DNA from: Craspedostauros australis
Lineage: Eukaryota > Bacillariophyta > Bacillariophyceae > Mastogloiales > Achnanthaceae
Direction: 5' to 3'
DNA length: 64,000 nt
NCBI GenBank assembly: GCA_026770025.1
Contig: JAMXDE010000057.1
Location: 124,001 to 188,000 of the forward strand
The notes below the pieces were generated by a model. It was not told the origin of the DNA. It ran no database searches and worked only from the letters and a program-made list of their open reading frames with translations. Positions 31,548 to 43,300 of this stretch are shown here, piece after piece; the first letter of the stretch is position 1, and each line of letters starts with the position of its first letter. The translations under genes and the position numbers were made by a program.

Positions 31548-34238
31548 ATGGGGGTGAAGAGTAACAGAGAGATGAATTACACGCAAGCTGAGATTGCCAG
31601 CCAGGCCCATGGGTATCCTTGCGTCAACACCAAGAGAAAGAGCTCCGCAACTCAAGCATCGATGAGAAACGACACAGGCGATGCTGGCATGCAAGGCTTC
31701 GCCCAAACTGAGGCGATGCACTTGACCCAACCTGATCCCACAATGCCGAGACTGGACAACCAGCTCAACTTCCCTGAATTCAGGGGTGCCAATGGCAGTT
31801 ACTTTCCGCCTATTTCAACGGTTGTGGTCACACCACCCCATCACGGTAGACGTCAGAATCGTCATGATCATCACCATCATGATCTGCATGAGTCGTCCGT
31901 GACCAATAGCTTCGAGAGCAGCATCGATGGGAGCATGATGACCGGGACGACAGGCGACGGGGCACCCAAAACGCAGGAGTCTATCGGACGCAACTCCAAC
32001 AGTGCAATGCACGGGAGCATGAACCAATACAAGCAAAGCGCCAAAGCCACGTCGATATCATCGTCCTTGTCATCCGCATCATCGGCAATATCATCCTTGT
32101 CATCCGTTACCATGTCGTTGGCATCTGCCATTCAGGATGTTCCATCACGAACGCTCTTTCCGCCAACCAAACGTACAAATGCCAAACGCAAGACCAGTCC
32201 CAAACGAAGGTACTCCAACGCTGTGGTCAGCAGCACATCGGATGTAACGCCGACAAAACGAAGGCGCATGTGTCAGGATGATCATTCTTCGAATGCAACG
32301 AGCGTCATCAGCGAGAGTTCCAGCACGACGACTCCCGCAAGTGCAAGGAAGCGCAGAACGAAACAGAAACGAATGGATTCGTTGGCGCTACTCAGTGGTG
32401 GTTCTGTCAAGCGCAAATCCAAGCCTGCTCGCGAACTTTACGGCACGGCATGGAACGGTGGCACCAGTGATAGCAGCAGTTGGCAAAGTCCTTCGTCGAG
32501 CGTGACGCCAACACGACGAAAGCTCACGGCCAAACAATACCGGCAAGCGCGCATGTTGCAAAATCAGCAAGAACAGGAACAACAGCATCGTTCGCCATCA
32601 TCGTTGTCGCGCTCATCGTCAAAATCGTCATCGTCAACATCGTCACAGCGATCGAAACCAAAACGAAAGAGCCTGGCGAGGGCAAAGATCGTTGACCAGA
32701 AGAAGTCACCAGCGTACACGAGCAAGGCTGTCGCAAGTCGACGCCAACAGTCCAGCAGCGATTCCTTGGTGTCCATCACAACTCCAGACGCAAAGCGAAA
32801 GGCTTCCAACAGACATTTTGCACGACAACGTGTTGTGCAAAGAGAAGCTGCCAGCGACAGTGACAGCAGTTACAACGAGCAGGATGACGTTGAAAGCGAT
32901 AATGAGTCGGTGACGCGTATTGTCACAAAGAAACGGCGCGCAACGAACAGCACGTCAAGGCAACGCGCTGCGAGTGGCAATGAGAGTGACAGCGAATATG
33001 ACGACGATGCTGAACACCACGTGAACACTGACCACGACGAGGACGACGAGGACGACGACGACGTAGATGATGGTGGTGATGATGACTATGTGCATGGTGA
33101 AGACGATGATGAAGATGATGACGACGATGGCAATTCCAGTGCCAAAGGAGGCATTCATTCCAGAAATCGGCGAAGAAGCAGCAAGGCAATGAAAATGTCT
33201 CCCAAACAACGACCGGCAAAGCAATTCGATTCGCTGGCCATGTTGTTCATGCAGTCTCCGCCACCTCAAACCAAGCGATCGCCAACAAGAAGGCGAGCAG
33301 CTCCGTTAACACCGCCAATTCCGCGACGCAAGCAAATGAAGAAGCTCACAAAACGATCATCTTCGAAAGGGAAGCGCAGAAGCATCCCCAAGCGCTTGCG
33401 ACGTGTCATTGAGGAGGAAGAGGAGGAGCAACAGGATAGCGATGACGAGATTCAGTTTGGCTCTGGCCTGGTCAACACGGACAGTGAGGATTCATCGGAG
33501 TCGTCAGCGGTACTTCCTCCGACCGATTCCTCATCGGTTGTTTCATCGTCTGCATTCTCCGACAATGATGAGGATGTCGATGATGGTGATAGTGATCATG
33601 ATGGGGTGATCGATTCCAATCCAGCCGCAGACTCACCGACGCCATCACCGTCACCATCACCAAGATCCTCCCCACGTTTTACCAAGGTTCAATCGAAGAC
33701 GGCGAAGGCAATACCAGCCAAACATTCATCGCCGAAGCCGGTAGTTGCAGTGCCACCGCCAGCAGCAGCACCACCAGCTGTGCCGATCCACAAAGCATTG
33801 AAACGCCCGCAGAAGGACAATGACACGGCCGTCCTGAAACGCGAAGGCAACTTCATACTGAAACGGTGCGGCACTTGCTTCGGATGTCAGTATCCGACCG
33901 ATTGCGGAGAATGTGATGTGTGCATGAACAATACTGCCGGTGGCATCTGTCAAGTTCGCAACTGTTTGAATCCAATTCGTATTGCCAGTCATCAGATCGC
34001 GTCGCCACCGAAGAACGCAGTCAACACAGCAGCACCAGCCGAAGAAGAGGAAGACGAGCTGGAGATTCGACCAAGCAACAGCACCGACAGCGCCATGACG
34101 CAAGAAGAGTACAATATGTACGCATTCCACGCACCGTTCGACGATGAGATCGACAGTGACAATGATGACGACGACCAATCGCAAGGCTCGGACGATGGTG
34201 GATTGAAGCTGTCCGGATTGTATTACACAGAAATGTAA
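31548..34238 (+). CDS. CXXC zinc-finger protein, Ser-rich and acidic
   Basis: About 896 aa from ATG 31548; 31482 gives 918 aa but reads through a repeat, and 31572 (MNYTQAEIAS) is also possible. Most of the protein is low complexity: Ser-rich with many basic clusters (about 32160-32760), then an Asp/Glu-rich run (about 33000-33130), then Ser/Pro-rich. Near the C-terminus (33862-33966) lies KRCGTCFGCQ, DCGECDVC, then GGICQVRNC, the eight-cysteine CGxCxxC ... CGxCxxC ... C ... C pattern of CXXC zinc fingers found in DNMT1, MBD1, KDM2 and CFP1. In animals these bind unmethylated CpG. A role in chromatin is inferred from the domain. The protein is probably nuclear, given its basic clusters and lack of signal peptide. 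Convergent with the CSRNP-like gene, 186 bp apart. Confidence 0.85.
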   Translation: MGVKSNREMNYTQAEIASQAHGYPCVNTKRKSSATQASMRNDTGDAGMQGFAQTEAMHLTQPDPTMPRLDNQLNFPEFRGANGSYFPPISTVVVTPPHHGRRQNRHDHHHHDLHESSVTNSFESSIDGSMMTGTTGDGAPKTQESIGRNSNSAMHGSMNQYKQSAKATSISSSLSSASSAISSLSSVTMSLASAIQDVPSRTLFPPTKRTNAKRKTSPKRRYSNAVVSSTSDVTPTKRRRMCQDDHSSNATSVISESSSTTTPASARKRRTKQKRMDSLALLSGGSVKRKSKPARELYGTAWNGGTSDSSSWQSPSSSVTPTRRKLTAKQYRQARMLQNQQEQEQQHRSPSSLSRSSSKSSSSTSSQRSKPKRKSLARAKIVDQKKSPAYTSKAVASRRQQSSSDSLVSITTPDAKRKASNRHFARQRVVQREAASDSDSSYNEQDDVESDNESVTRIVTKKRRATNSTSRQRAASGNESDSEYDDDAEHHVNTDHDEDDEDDDDVDDGGDDDYVHGEDDDEDDDDDGNSSAKGGIHSRNRRRSSKAMKMSPKQRPAKQFDSLAMLFMQSPPPQTKRSPTRRRAAPLTPPIPRRKQMKKLTKRSSSKGKRRSIPKRLRRVIEEEEEEQQDSDDEIQFGSGLVNTDSEDSSESSAVLPPTDSSSVVSSSAFSDNDEDVDDGDSDHDGVIDSNPAADSPTPSPSPSPRSSPRFTKVQSKTAKAIPAKHSSPKPVVAVPPPAAAPPAVPIHKALKRPQKDNDTAVLKREGNFILKRCGTCFGCQYPTDCGECDVCMNNTAGGICQVRNCLNPIRIASHQIASPPKNAVNTAAPAEEEEDELEIRPSNSTDSAMTQEEYNMYAFHAPFDDEIDSDNDDDDQSQGSDDGGLKLSGLYYTEM

Positions 34239-34424
34239 TGGACGGAATGCCCTTTCTCTACTCGAGATTATTCCACTCCAATTAGAAGAAGTAGGAAGTT
34301 TGCACGAACCTTCATCTCAACAACAAGAGCATAATAATAGAATGGTTCTGATGCTTGCGATTGATTGATTTCTAAATTAAAATTTGTGTAGGTGTGATGG
34401 GCGAAGAAGGATGTCGCGTCACCT

Positions 34425-35981
34425 TCATGCCACTTTGGTTGGATGGCAGTACAAGCTGGCAGGCAAAGCATCCAACTGCTTCTGACGATACGCGTCGATG
34501 ACATCGAGATCGACGACGTACATGCCGTTCTTGTTGCCGCAACGCTTCTGAATATCCTGCGTGCTGTTCGTGCGGTTGTTCTTGGTGCTGCTCGCATGCA
34601 CGATCTGATGCGACGCATGCCAGCACGAGCAGGCATCGGCCTGGCAATCGATGCCGTTGCGCACGCAGAAGCAGTCCTCGCCCCAGCAGCAGGGTTGCTG
34701 CTCGACGATGTCGTGCAGGAGACGTTCCAGCTCCTCGCGGCCCCACTGCTTGTGCTTGGGTTCGTCGTAGGCGTGGCGCTTCTTGAGCTCCTGCACGATC
34801 TTGCTGGGTTTGAGGCGACGGTGCTGCGATTTCTTGCCACCCGAGCCGTCCTTGGGTGGCAAGTAGACGTGGAGCTTGCGGCAGTTGCAGCCGGTGGCGC
34901 TGGTGTCGGAGCGGTAGTTGCGGATCTGCTCCAGTTCGTTGCGCACGTGGTGCACATAAATTTGATTGTACTTTTCGTTGAACTTGGGTTGGTTGTTGTT
35001 GTTGCTGCTGCTGTGGTGCGCGAAGGAATTGGACCTACCACGTCGCTTGGATGGTGGCGACGATTGGTTGCCGTTGGAATGAACCTGGAAGGAGTTGGAT
35101 CGTTGTCGACCCTGCTTCCCTTTGCTGCCGTTGTTGTTGTTGTTGCTACTGCTGCTGCTGCCATCATGCTCCAGGAAAATGTCGCGACGTTGCTCTTCAT
35201 TAATCAATCGAAAGATGGGATTGCGTATGCCGCTTTTGGAGTCCCATTGCCTCGATTCGTACAACGTGCCATACGCGTCGCCTGTCTTCTTTTGAGCATG
35301 ACGGCCATGCAACTTGGTCATTGTGGCCTGAACTGCTTCGCTTGCCTTGGACTGGACGCTGAGCCAACGCTGGTGCAGCTCCTCCTGGCGCTGACGCAGG
35401 TAGTCCTCCAGGGCGACGATCTCGTCCTTGACTGGTTCGGATTCCATCCCCAAAGGCCAACCACCATCCGCAGGCACGACGTCGGTTCCAAAACATCTGG
35501 CGTATTCCCGTATTCTCAATTCCTCCGAGAATGTGACGTGCTTGATACCCTCCTGCGCCTTGGCCTGCGCTTTCTTCTTCTTGTTCTTCCTTTTCTTTTT
35601 GTTTTTGCGTTTCTTCTTTTGCTTCGCCTTTGTGAGCGTCTCGTTGTCGTCGCTGCCAGTGTCAGGTTCCGCGTCGAAGTCTTCCTTGGCATCCTCCAGG
35701 ATGCTGCCATCTAGCGTGCTGCGCGTGCTATCTGTGAGCGCCGCCGTTGACGTTGTGGACCGCCTTGAGTGAGACATCGGCGTGCCGACCGTCTGCCAGG
35801 CTTGCTGCTCCTGCTGGAATGTCATCATCTGTGCCAGCTGGCGCGCGTAGTCGCTGTCATGTTCCTCCTCTTGAGGCTGCGGTTCCTCGACCTTGCGCTC
35901 CTCACGCGAGCTGTCGTTATCCTCGGAATCTGTGTCCAGCACCAGGAGATACGATTTGGAAGGTGGTGGCGGAGGTGGCAT
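34425..35981 (-). CDS. CSRNP-like cysteine/serine-rich nuclear protein
   Basis: 518 aa. Residues 148-180 contain VTFSEELRIREYARCFG followed by VPADGGWPLGM, which matches the V-x-F ... Y/F-R-x-x-G ... VP-x-x-GG-x-x-LGM signature of CSRNP/AXUD1 proteins. C-terminally there are GCNC (364-367), C431-C453 (CCWGEDCFCVRNGIDCQADACSC) and CGNKNGMYVVD (481-491). These parallel the family's GCDC ... CxCxxxGIxCQ ... C-C ... CGNxxGR cysteine cluster. A strongly basic KKKRKNKKKRK tract at 121-140 is a likely nuclear signal. Two long insertions (Ser/Asn-rich 273-335; basic 375-400) spread the cluster further apart than in animals. Animal members are nuclear transcriptional regulators; the function here is unknown. 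Confidence 0.72.
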   Translation of the reverse strand: MPPPPPPSKSYLLVLDTDSEDNDSSREERKVEEPQPQEEEHDSDYARQLAQMMTFQQEQQAWQTVGTPMSHSRRSTTSTAALTDSTRSTLDGSILEDAKEDFDAEPDTGSDDNETLTKAKQKKKRKNKKKRKNKKKKAQAKAQEGIKHVTFSEELRIREYARCFGTDVVPADGGWPLGMESEPVKDEIVALEDYLRQRQEELHQRWLSVQSKASEAVQATMTKLHGRHAQKKTGDAYGTLYESRQWDSKSGIRNPIFRLINEEQRRDIFLEHDGSSSSSNNNNNGSKGKQGRQRSNSFQVHSNGNQSSPPSKRRGRSNSFAHHSSSNNNNQPKFNEKYNQIYVHHVRNELEQIRNYRSDTSATGCNCRKLHVYLPPKDGSGGKKSQHRRLKPSKIVQELKKRHAYDEPKHKQWGREELERLLHDIVEQQPCCWGEDCFCVRNGIDCQADACSCWHASHQIVHASSTKNNRTNSTQDIQKRCGNKNGMYVVDLDVIDAYRQKQLDALPASLYCHPTKVA

Positions 35982-37384
35982 CTTGCGCTATTCCACTCTG
36001 CTCTGCTCTGCTCTGCGCGTTGCCGACACTATCTCGGTCCAGCTTTCCGCGATTACCTTCTCACCTATTATTTGTACGAGGATGGTGGGAAGATGGAGTG
36101 TGAGGCTGAAGACGTGAAGGGTGCGAGTATTGACAGGTCGGAATGTGCAGTTGGAAAGTGATGGCATCAGATCGGAAGAAGAAGAAGAAGAAGAAGAAAG
36201 ATGCAGAAAAGCGAGATATGGAGAGAGAGCGGAAAGTGAGTTGGATGGTCTTGGATCAACAGGGAGTATGAGTATATCTGGCACCGTCAGTGGTACATGG
36301 GCAGCAGCAATGCCTGACCATCACAGCCGATGAAGAGAGAGAGAGAGAAGAGAGAACTCGAACCCTCTCTCCCAATCCCCTGGCGACACAGTCCCATGAC
36401 CATCGATCATCAAGCATCGCCATTCATTTTCATTCTTCTCGATTCTTTGCCTTTCTGTCATCGCAGAGTGTGGTGTGCTCTGTTGTGCTCTGTTGTGTTA
36501 TATTCAATGACGATCTCATGCATCAAACTGCCGCTCCCAGGAATCCTGCAGCGTCATCGATCCCATCGCCTCATCTCATGCCCTGCCTCTCACCCAGCCA
36601 CCATCCTGCCTTACCTTCAAGTTCGTCTCTCTGTTTGGTTGCCGATCAATGTTCGTCTCTTCCGATGATGCGCGGAGTCCTCTCACTGTGCGCAAAATGA
36701 AACGGAATGGATCCTCCTGTTTCGAAGCCACCAAAAGAAGAGGAAAGAGAAGAAATCCAGAACAACGGAATTTGCGAGGCGATTCTCCACGATGACACCC
36801 GCAAACGTGGCACAGAACAAAGTATCAAATCAGCCGAATCGACGGACTCTAGTTGGGAATGTGCTCGAATGAGTCAAACACTATGGAGAAGGAATTAAGA
36901 TTAGAGCAGATAATCTGACCCAACTTGCTCGATCCTCGTCGACAGAGTGCCTTGCCCCTCCACGCATACATTCTCTACGCTCGTCATGTACCACCGCAGC
37001 ATTGTACAATACCACAATAACACACAATACTGTCAATACTTGTTGTGGCATAGTAGCACGCTTTACATTCATGAGTCTAACTTCGACTGGTTGTTCCCTA
37101 AATGTGCTGGAACGGTGTTGGTCGACTTTGTTTCCGTGGGAGAGACTGGGAGGCTCACCGGCGCCAACCAAAAAGTCTGCGCCGAACGCACCAGGTTGGC
37201 GCAGTCATGCTGATGACGGCGGTGAAGGATAGAAGCGCAGGACGCTAACCTTGGTCGTGGCTGCTCATTTCCTTCTTCATTACCTCTTCCAGCCTTCCGC
37301 TTCTCTTTCCTGAGAGAGAGAGAAAGAGCTTCGTCTAGCGCAGGTCCGCAGATCACTCAGCTGCTCCGCTCTTTTCGCGACTGC
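35982..37384. other. Intergenic, 1.4 kb; no convincing gene
   Basis: Contains GAA-rich (about 36176-36200) and GA-rich (about 36335-36350 and 37310-37328) microsatellites. Only short, composition-driven ORFs. It should hold the promoter of the CSRNP-like gene (35982 upward) and the 3' flank of the giant repeat gene. Confidence 0.55.
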
Positions 37385-40300
37385 TTACATCACAACTCCC
37401 TGATGCTTCGATCGATCATTGTGGGTGCTGAAGAAACAGTTGCGGCACAGCCGGATCGGCGCGCGGCTGCCGGTCTTGCGAGGGAAGATGTTGCAGCTCT
37501 TGCTACATCCTCCCGCAGTCTGCATCACGCGGATGTGTCGCCCACGTATGGCGAACAGATCCCGTTCTTCGTGCGACAGCATGTGCACGCACAGATCGCA
37601 TGGTGCGCGTCCGCTGTGGACGGTGGGCTGGTACGGCTCGGAGCAGTACGTCGTCTTCATGCGCCGGGGATTGACGTAGTCCTCGGAGATGTTGCCATCC
37701 TCGTCCATCGAGTCCGTCAGCATGATCGCCTGCGGCCTGTCGACGAGCGGCGGGAAGGAAACGGACGGCGTCGTGACGGCGATCGGCTGGACGAGTCTGT
37801 TCGAGGACTTGGATCGCGGTGCGGTGGGTCTCGGAATTGGCCCGCGCGTCTTGGATTTCGCCTGTTTTGATGGTCGATTGACCATGGACTTAGATTTGGT
37901 CGTCAATGCTGGACGCTGCGACTGCAATGGCTTTATTGTTTGCTTCATGGTGACCTTGCGTTGCGCTGTCGTAGATTTTCCGGGGTGGTTCTGAGATGAT
38001 GTCTTTGGACCAGGTTTTATTGATGTAAGCACCCTTGCCTGTTTGGTTGGCTTCGATTTCGTAGTCGTGTTCTCGGTCCCAGCTGTTTCTTTGGCTTCCG
38101 TCGGTTTCGCTGCGGGAGGGGCTGCGGTTGGTGCATCCTCTGTGTCGCTCAGAGCGAGGAGATGTGAGTCGAGATTGAGGTCAAGGTCATGGCTCAATGC
38201 CTCCTCCAAGAAGTCAGACAGCACAGTATCTCGATCATCTGAATTGGAAGTGGCTGATCCAACGGCTGGTTCGTTCGTTTGTGGTTCGGCAACTTCAGTC
38301 GGCGATTTCGAGTCAATCAAATCATGCTCGCCTTTGGACACGGAACTTGGATCCTCCACAGCAGTCTCGTTGCTTGCAGCTTCCTCGGCTTCTCCTTCCG
38401 CTGGTAGATCTTTGCCTGGTTCACTCACTGATGGCGGTTGATCAGGAATCTCAGCCCCAGCAACAACAGGACTGTGATCATCAACAGCATCGGCATCAAC
38501 CGAAGGGCTCGTGGGAGGATCAAATTCAGTTGGTCCAACAGCTGCGGCTTGCAAAACTCTCTATCAATTGTGGCTCCAACAGGAGTAGCCTCAGCGTTGG
38601 CATCGTCAGCAGCATCATCCTCACCTTCACCCTCCACATCGCTGTCATCAAATGCATCATCACCATCTGAATCAAGGTCCAGCTCCGTCGCCAGAGCATT
38701 CAGATAGTCCTCATCATCATCCGCACCATCATCGTCGTTGTCGGCATCTGGATCCTCACTCTTCTTCACCTCTCTCATTGACACCACAGATCGAAGACCA
38801 GCGCTGTACTCCATCGGAAACTCATCTTCCTCCTCGAAGTAGTACTGCTCGGCCTCCTCGATGAGGGTGAAGTTCATGAGTGTCTTGGACACAGACGGGA
38901 AGTACTTGAAGCTGTCCTTGAAGACATCGTAGTACTTCTTGGTGTAGCAGATCGTGATGGCTGCCTTGTGGAGTGCCTCGATGGCTTCAGGCTCGAAGTC
39001 ATCTTCCAGCTCTGTTGCTTCTGTCTCCTTGATGATGTCATCGATCTCTTTTCGGATTCGTCTCTTTCGTTGGCGGCGTTCCTTTCTCTTGGCCTTCTTG
39101 TCTTCCTCTGTCTCCTCTTCTTCCGCCTCGGATGTATTGTCGGCATCAGCATCGTCGACATCAACGTCGGCGTTGGCGCGGTCGGCATCGGTGACAGCAT
39201 CGGTGGCTGCATCGGTGGTTGCATCGGTGGCTGCATCGGTGGATGGCTCAGTGACAGCCTCTGCAGCTGCCTCGTCAATGGCAACGGCTGGTTGGCCAGC
39301 AACCTCCTTCTTGGGGTTATCGTCATCAACAGGCGTTGGTGTTGGCGTTGGCGTCGCAGTTGGAGTTGGAACGCTCTCTGCCTCAACCGCAGATTCAGCT
39401 TCACTCTCCACATCGCTGTCATCAAATGCATCATCACCATCTGAATCAAGGTCCAGCTCCGTCGCCAGAGCATTCAGATAGTCCTCATCATCATCCGCAC
39501 CATCATCGTCGTCGTCGGCATCTGGATCCTCACTCTTCTTCACCTCTCTCATTGACACCACAGATCGAAGACCAGCGCTGTACTCCATCGGAAACTCATC
39601 TTCCTCCTCGAAGTAGTACTGCTCGGCCTCCTCGATGAGGGTGAAGTTCATGAGTGTCTTGGACACAGACGGGAAGTACTTAAAGCTGTCCTTGAAGACA
39701 TCGTAGTACTTCTTGGTGTAGCAGATCGTGATGGCTGCCTTGTGGAGTGCCTCGATGGCTTCAGGCTCGAAGTCATCTTCCAGCTCTGTTGCTTCTGTCT
39801 CCTTGATGATGTCATCGATCTCTTTTCGGATTCGTCTCTTTCGTTGGCGGCGTTCCTTTCTCTTGGCCTTCTTGTCTTCCTCTGTCTCCTCTTCTTCCGC
39901 CTCGGATGTATTGTCGGCATCAGCATCGTCGACATCAACGTCGGCGTTGGCGCGGTCGGTATCGGTGACAGCATCGGTGGCTGCATCGGTGGTTGCATCG
40001 GTGGCTGCATCGGTGGATGGCTCAGTGACAGCCTCTGCAGCTGCCTCGTCAATGGCAACGGCTGGTTGGCCAGCAACCTCCTTCTTGGGGTTATCGTCAT
40101 CAACAGGCGTTGGAGTTGGCGTTGGCGTCGCAGTTGGAGTTGGAACGCTCTCTGCCTCAACCGCAGATTCAGCTTCACCCTCCACATCGCTGTCATCAAA
40201 TGCATCATCACCATCTGAATCAAGGTCCAGCTCCGTCGCCAGAGCATTCAGATAGTCCTCATCATCATCCGCACCATCATCGTCGTCGTCGGCATCTGGA

Positions 40301-43300
40301 TCCTCACTCTTCTTCACCTCTCTCATTGACACCACAGATCGAAGACCAGCGCTGTACTCCATCGGAAACTCATCTTCCTCCTCGAAGTAGTACTGCTCGG
40401 CCTCCTCGATGAGGGTGAAGTTCATGAGAGTCTTGGACACAGACGGGAAGTACTTGAAGCTGTCCTTGAAGACATCGTAGTACTTCTTGGTGTAGCAGAT
40501 CGTGATGGCTGCCTTGTGGAGTGCCTCGATGGCTTCAGGCTCGAAGTCATCTTCCAGCTCTGTTGCTTCTGTCTCCTTGATGATGTCATCGATCTCTTTT
40601 CGGATTCGTCTCTTTCGTTGGCGGCGTTCCTTTCTCTTGGCCTTCTTGTCTTCCTCTGTCTCCTCTTCTTCCGCCTCGGATGTATTGTCGGCATCAGCAT
40701 CGTCGACATCAACGTCGGCGTTGGCGCGGTCGGCATCGGTGACAGCATCGGTGGCTGCATCGGTGGTTGCATCGGTGGCTGCATCGGTGGATGGCTCAGT
40801 GACAGCCTCTGCAGCTGCCTCGTCAATGGCAACGGCTGGTTGGCCAGCAACCTCCTTCTTGGGGTTATCGTCATCAACAGGCGTTGGTGTTGGCGTTGGC
40901 GTCGCAGTTGGAGTTGGAACGCTCTCTGCCTCAACCGCAGATTCAGCTTCACTCTCCACATCGCTGTCATCAAATGCATCATCACCATCTGAATCAAGGT
41001 CCAGCTCCGTCGCCAGAGCATTCAGATAGTCCTCATCATCATCCGCACCATCATCGTCGTCGTCGGCATCTGGATCCTCACTCTTCTTCACCTCTCTCAT
41101 TGACACCACAGATCGAAGACCAGCGCTGTACTCCATCGGAAACTCATCTTCCTCCTCGAAGTAGTACTGCTCGGCCTCCTCGATGAGGGTGAAGTTCATG
41201 AGTGTCTTGGACACAGACGGGAAGTACTTAAAGCTGTCCTTGAAGACATCGTAGTACTTCTTGGTGTAGCAGATCGTGATGGCTGCCTTGTGGAGTGCCT
41301 CGATGGCTTCAGGCTCGAAGTCATCTTCCAGCTCTGTTGCTTCTGTCTCCTTGATGATGTCATCGATCTCTTTTCGGATTCGTCTCTTTCGTTGGCGGCG
41401 TTCCTTTCTCTTGGCCTTCTTGTCTTCCTCTGTCTCCTCTTCTTCCGCCTCGGATGTATTGTCGGCATCAGCATCGTCGACATCAACGTCGGCGTTGGCG
41501 CGGTCGGCATCGGTGACAGCATCGGTGGCTGCATCGGTGGTTGCATCGGTGGCTGCATCGGTGGATGGCTCAGTGACAGCCTCTGCAGCTGCCTCGTCAA
41601 TGGCAACGGCTGGTTGGCCAGCAACCTCCTTCTTGGGGTTATCGTCATCAACAGGCGTTGGTGTTGGCGTTGGCGTCGCAGTTGGAGTTGGAACGCTCTC
41701 TGCCTCAACCGCAGCTTCACCTTCGGCCTCCACATCGCTGTCATCAAATGCATCATCACCATCTGAATCAAGGTCCAGCTCCGTCGCCAGAGCATTCAGA
41801 TAGTCCTCATCATCATCCGCACCATCATCGTCGTCGTCGGCATCTGGATCCTCACTCTTCTTCACCTCTCTCATTGACACCACAGATCGAAGACCAGCGC
41901 TGTACTCCATCGGAAACTCATCTTCCTCCTCGAAGTAGTACTGCTCGGCCTCCTCGATGAGGGTGAAGTTCATGAGTGTCTTGGACACAGACGGGAAGTA
42001 CTTAAAGCTGTCCTTGAAGACATCGTAGTACTTCTTGGTGTAGCAGATCGTGATGGCTGCCTTGTGGAGTGCCTCGATGGCTTCAGGCTCGAAGTCATCT
42101 TCCAGCTCTGTTGCTTCTGTCTCCTTGATGATGTCATCGATCTCTTTTCGGATTCGTCTCTTTCGTTGGCGGCGTTCCTTTCTCTTGGCCTTCTTGTCTT
42201 CCTCTGTCTCCTCTTCTTCCGCCTCGGATGTATTGTCGGCATCAGCATCGTCGACATCAACGTCGGCGTTGGCGCGGTCGGCATCGGTGACAGCATCGGT
42301 GGCTGCATCGGTGGTTGCATCGGTGGCTGCATCGGTGGATGGCTCAGTGACAGCCTCTGCAGCTGCCTCGTCAATGGCAACGGCTGGTTGGCCAGCAACC
42401 TCCTTCTTGGGGTTATCGTCATCAACAGGCGTTGGAGTTGGCGTCGCAGTTGGAGTTGGAACGCTCTCTGCCTCAACCGCAGCTTCACCTTCGGCCTCCA
42501 CATCGCTGTCATCAAATGCATCATCACCATCTGAATCAAGGTCCAGCTCCGTCGCCAGAGCATTCAGATAGTCCTCATCATCATCCGCACCATCATCGTC
42601 GTCGTCGGCATCTGGATCCTCACTCTTCTTCACCTCTCTCATTGACACCACAGATCGAAGACCAGCGCTGTACTCCATCGGAAACTCATCTTCCTCCTCG
42701 AAGTAGTACTGCTCGGCCTCCTCGATGAGGGTGAAGTTCATGAGTGTCTTGGACACAGACGGGAAGTACTTAAAGCTGTCCTTGAAGACATCGTAGTACT
42801 TCTTGGTGTAGCAGATCGTGATGGCTGCCTTGTGGAGTGCCTCGATGGCTTCAGGCTCGAAGTCATCTTCCAGCTCTGTTGCTTCTGTCTCCTTGATGAT
42901 GTCATCGATCTCTTTTCGGATTCGTCTCTTTCGTTGGCGGCGTTCCTTTCTCTTGGCCTTCTTGTCTTCCTCTGTCTCCTCTTCTTCCGCCTCGGATGTA
43001 TTGTCGGCATCAGCATCGTCGACATCAACGTCGGCGTTGGCGCGGTCGGCATCGGTGACAGCATCGGTGGCTGCATCGGTGGTTGCATCGGTGGCTGCAT
43101 CGGTGGATGGCTCAGTGACAGCCTCTGCAGCTGCCTCGTCAATGGCAACGGCTGGTTGGCCAGCAACCTCCTTCTTGGGGTTATCGTCATCAACAGGCGT
43201 TGGTGTTGGCGTTGGCGTCGCAGTTGGAGTTGGAACGCTCTCTGCCTCAACCGCAGATTCAGCTTCACTCTCCACATCGCTGTCATCAAATGCATCATCA

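Noticed and set aside
34443-35714. 423-codon plus-strand ORF opposite the CSRNP-like gene
   Set aside because: A Leu/Val-rich antisense reading. The minus strand has the CSRNP signature and the Cys cluster.
36176-37330. GAA and GA repeats as a CRISPR-like or regulatory array
   Set aside because: Simple microsatellites without spacers or conserved repeat units. CRISPR is not expected in a eukaryotic nuclear genome.
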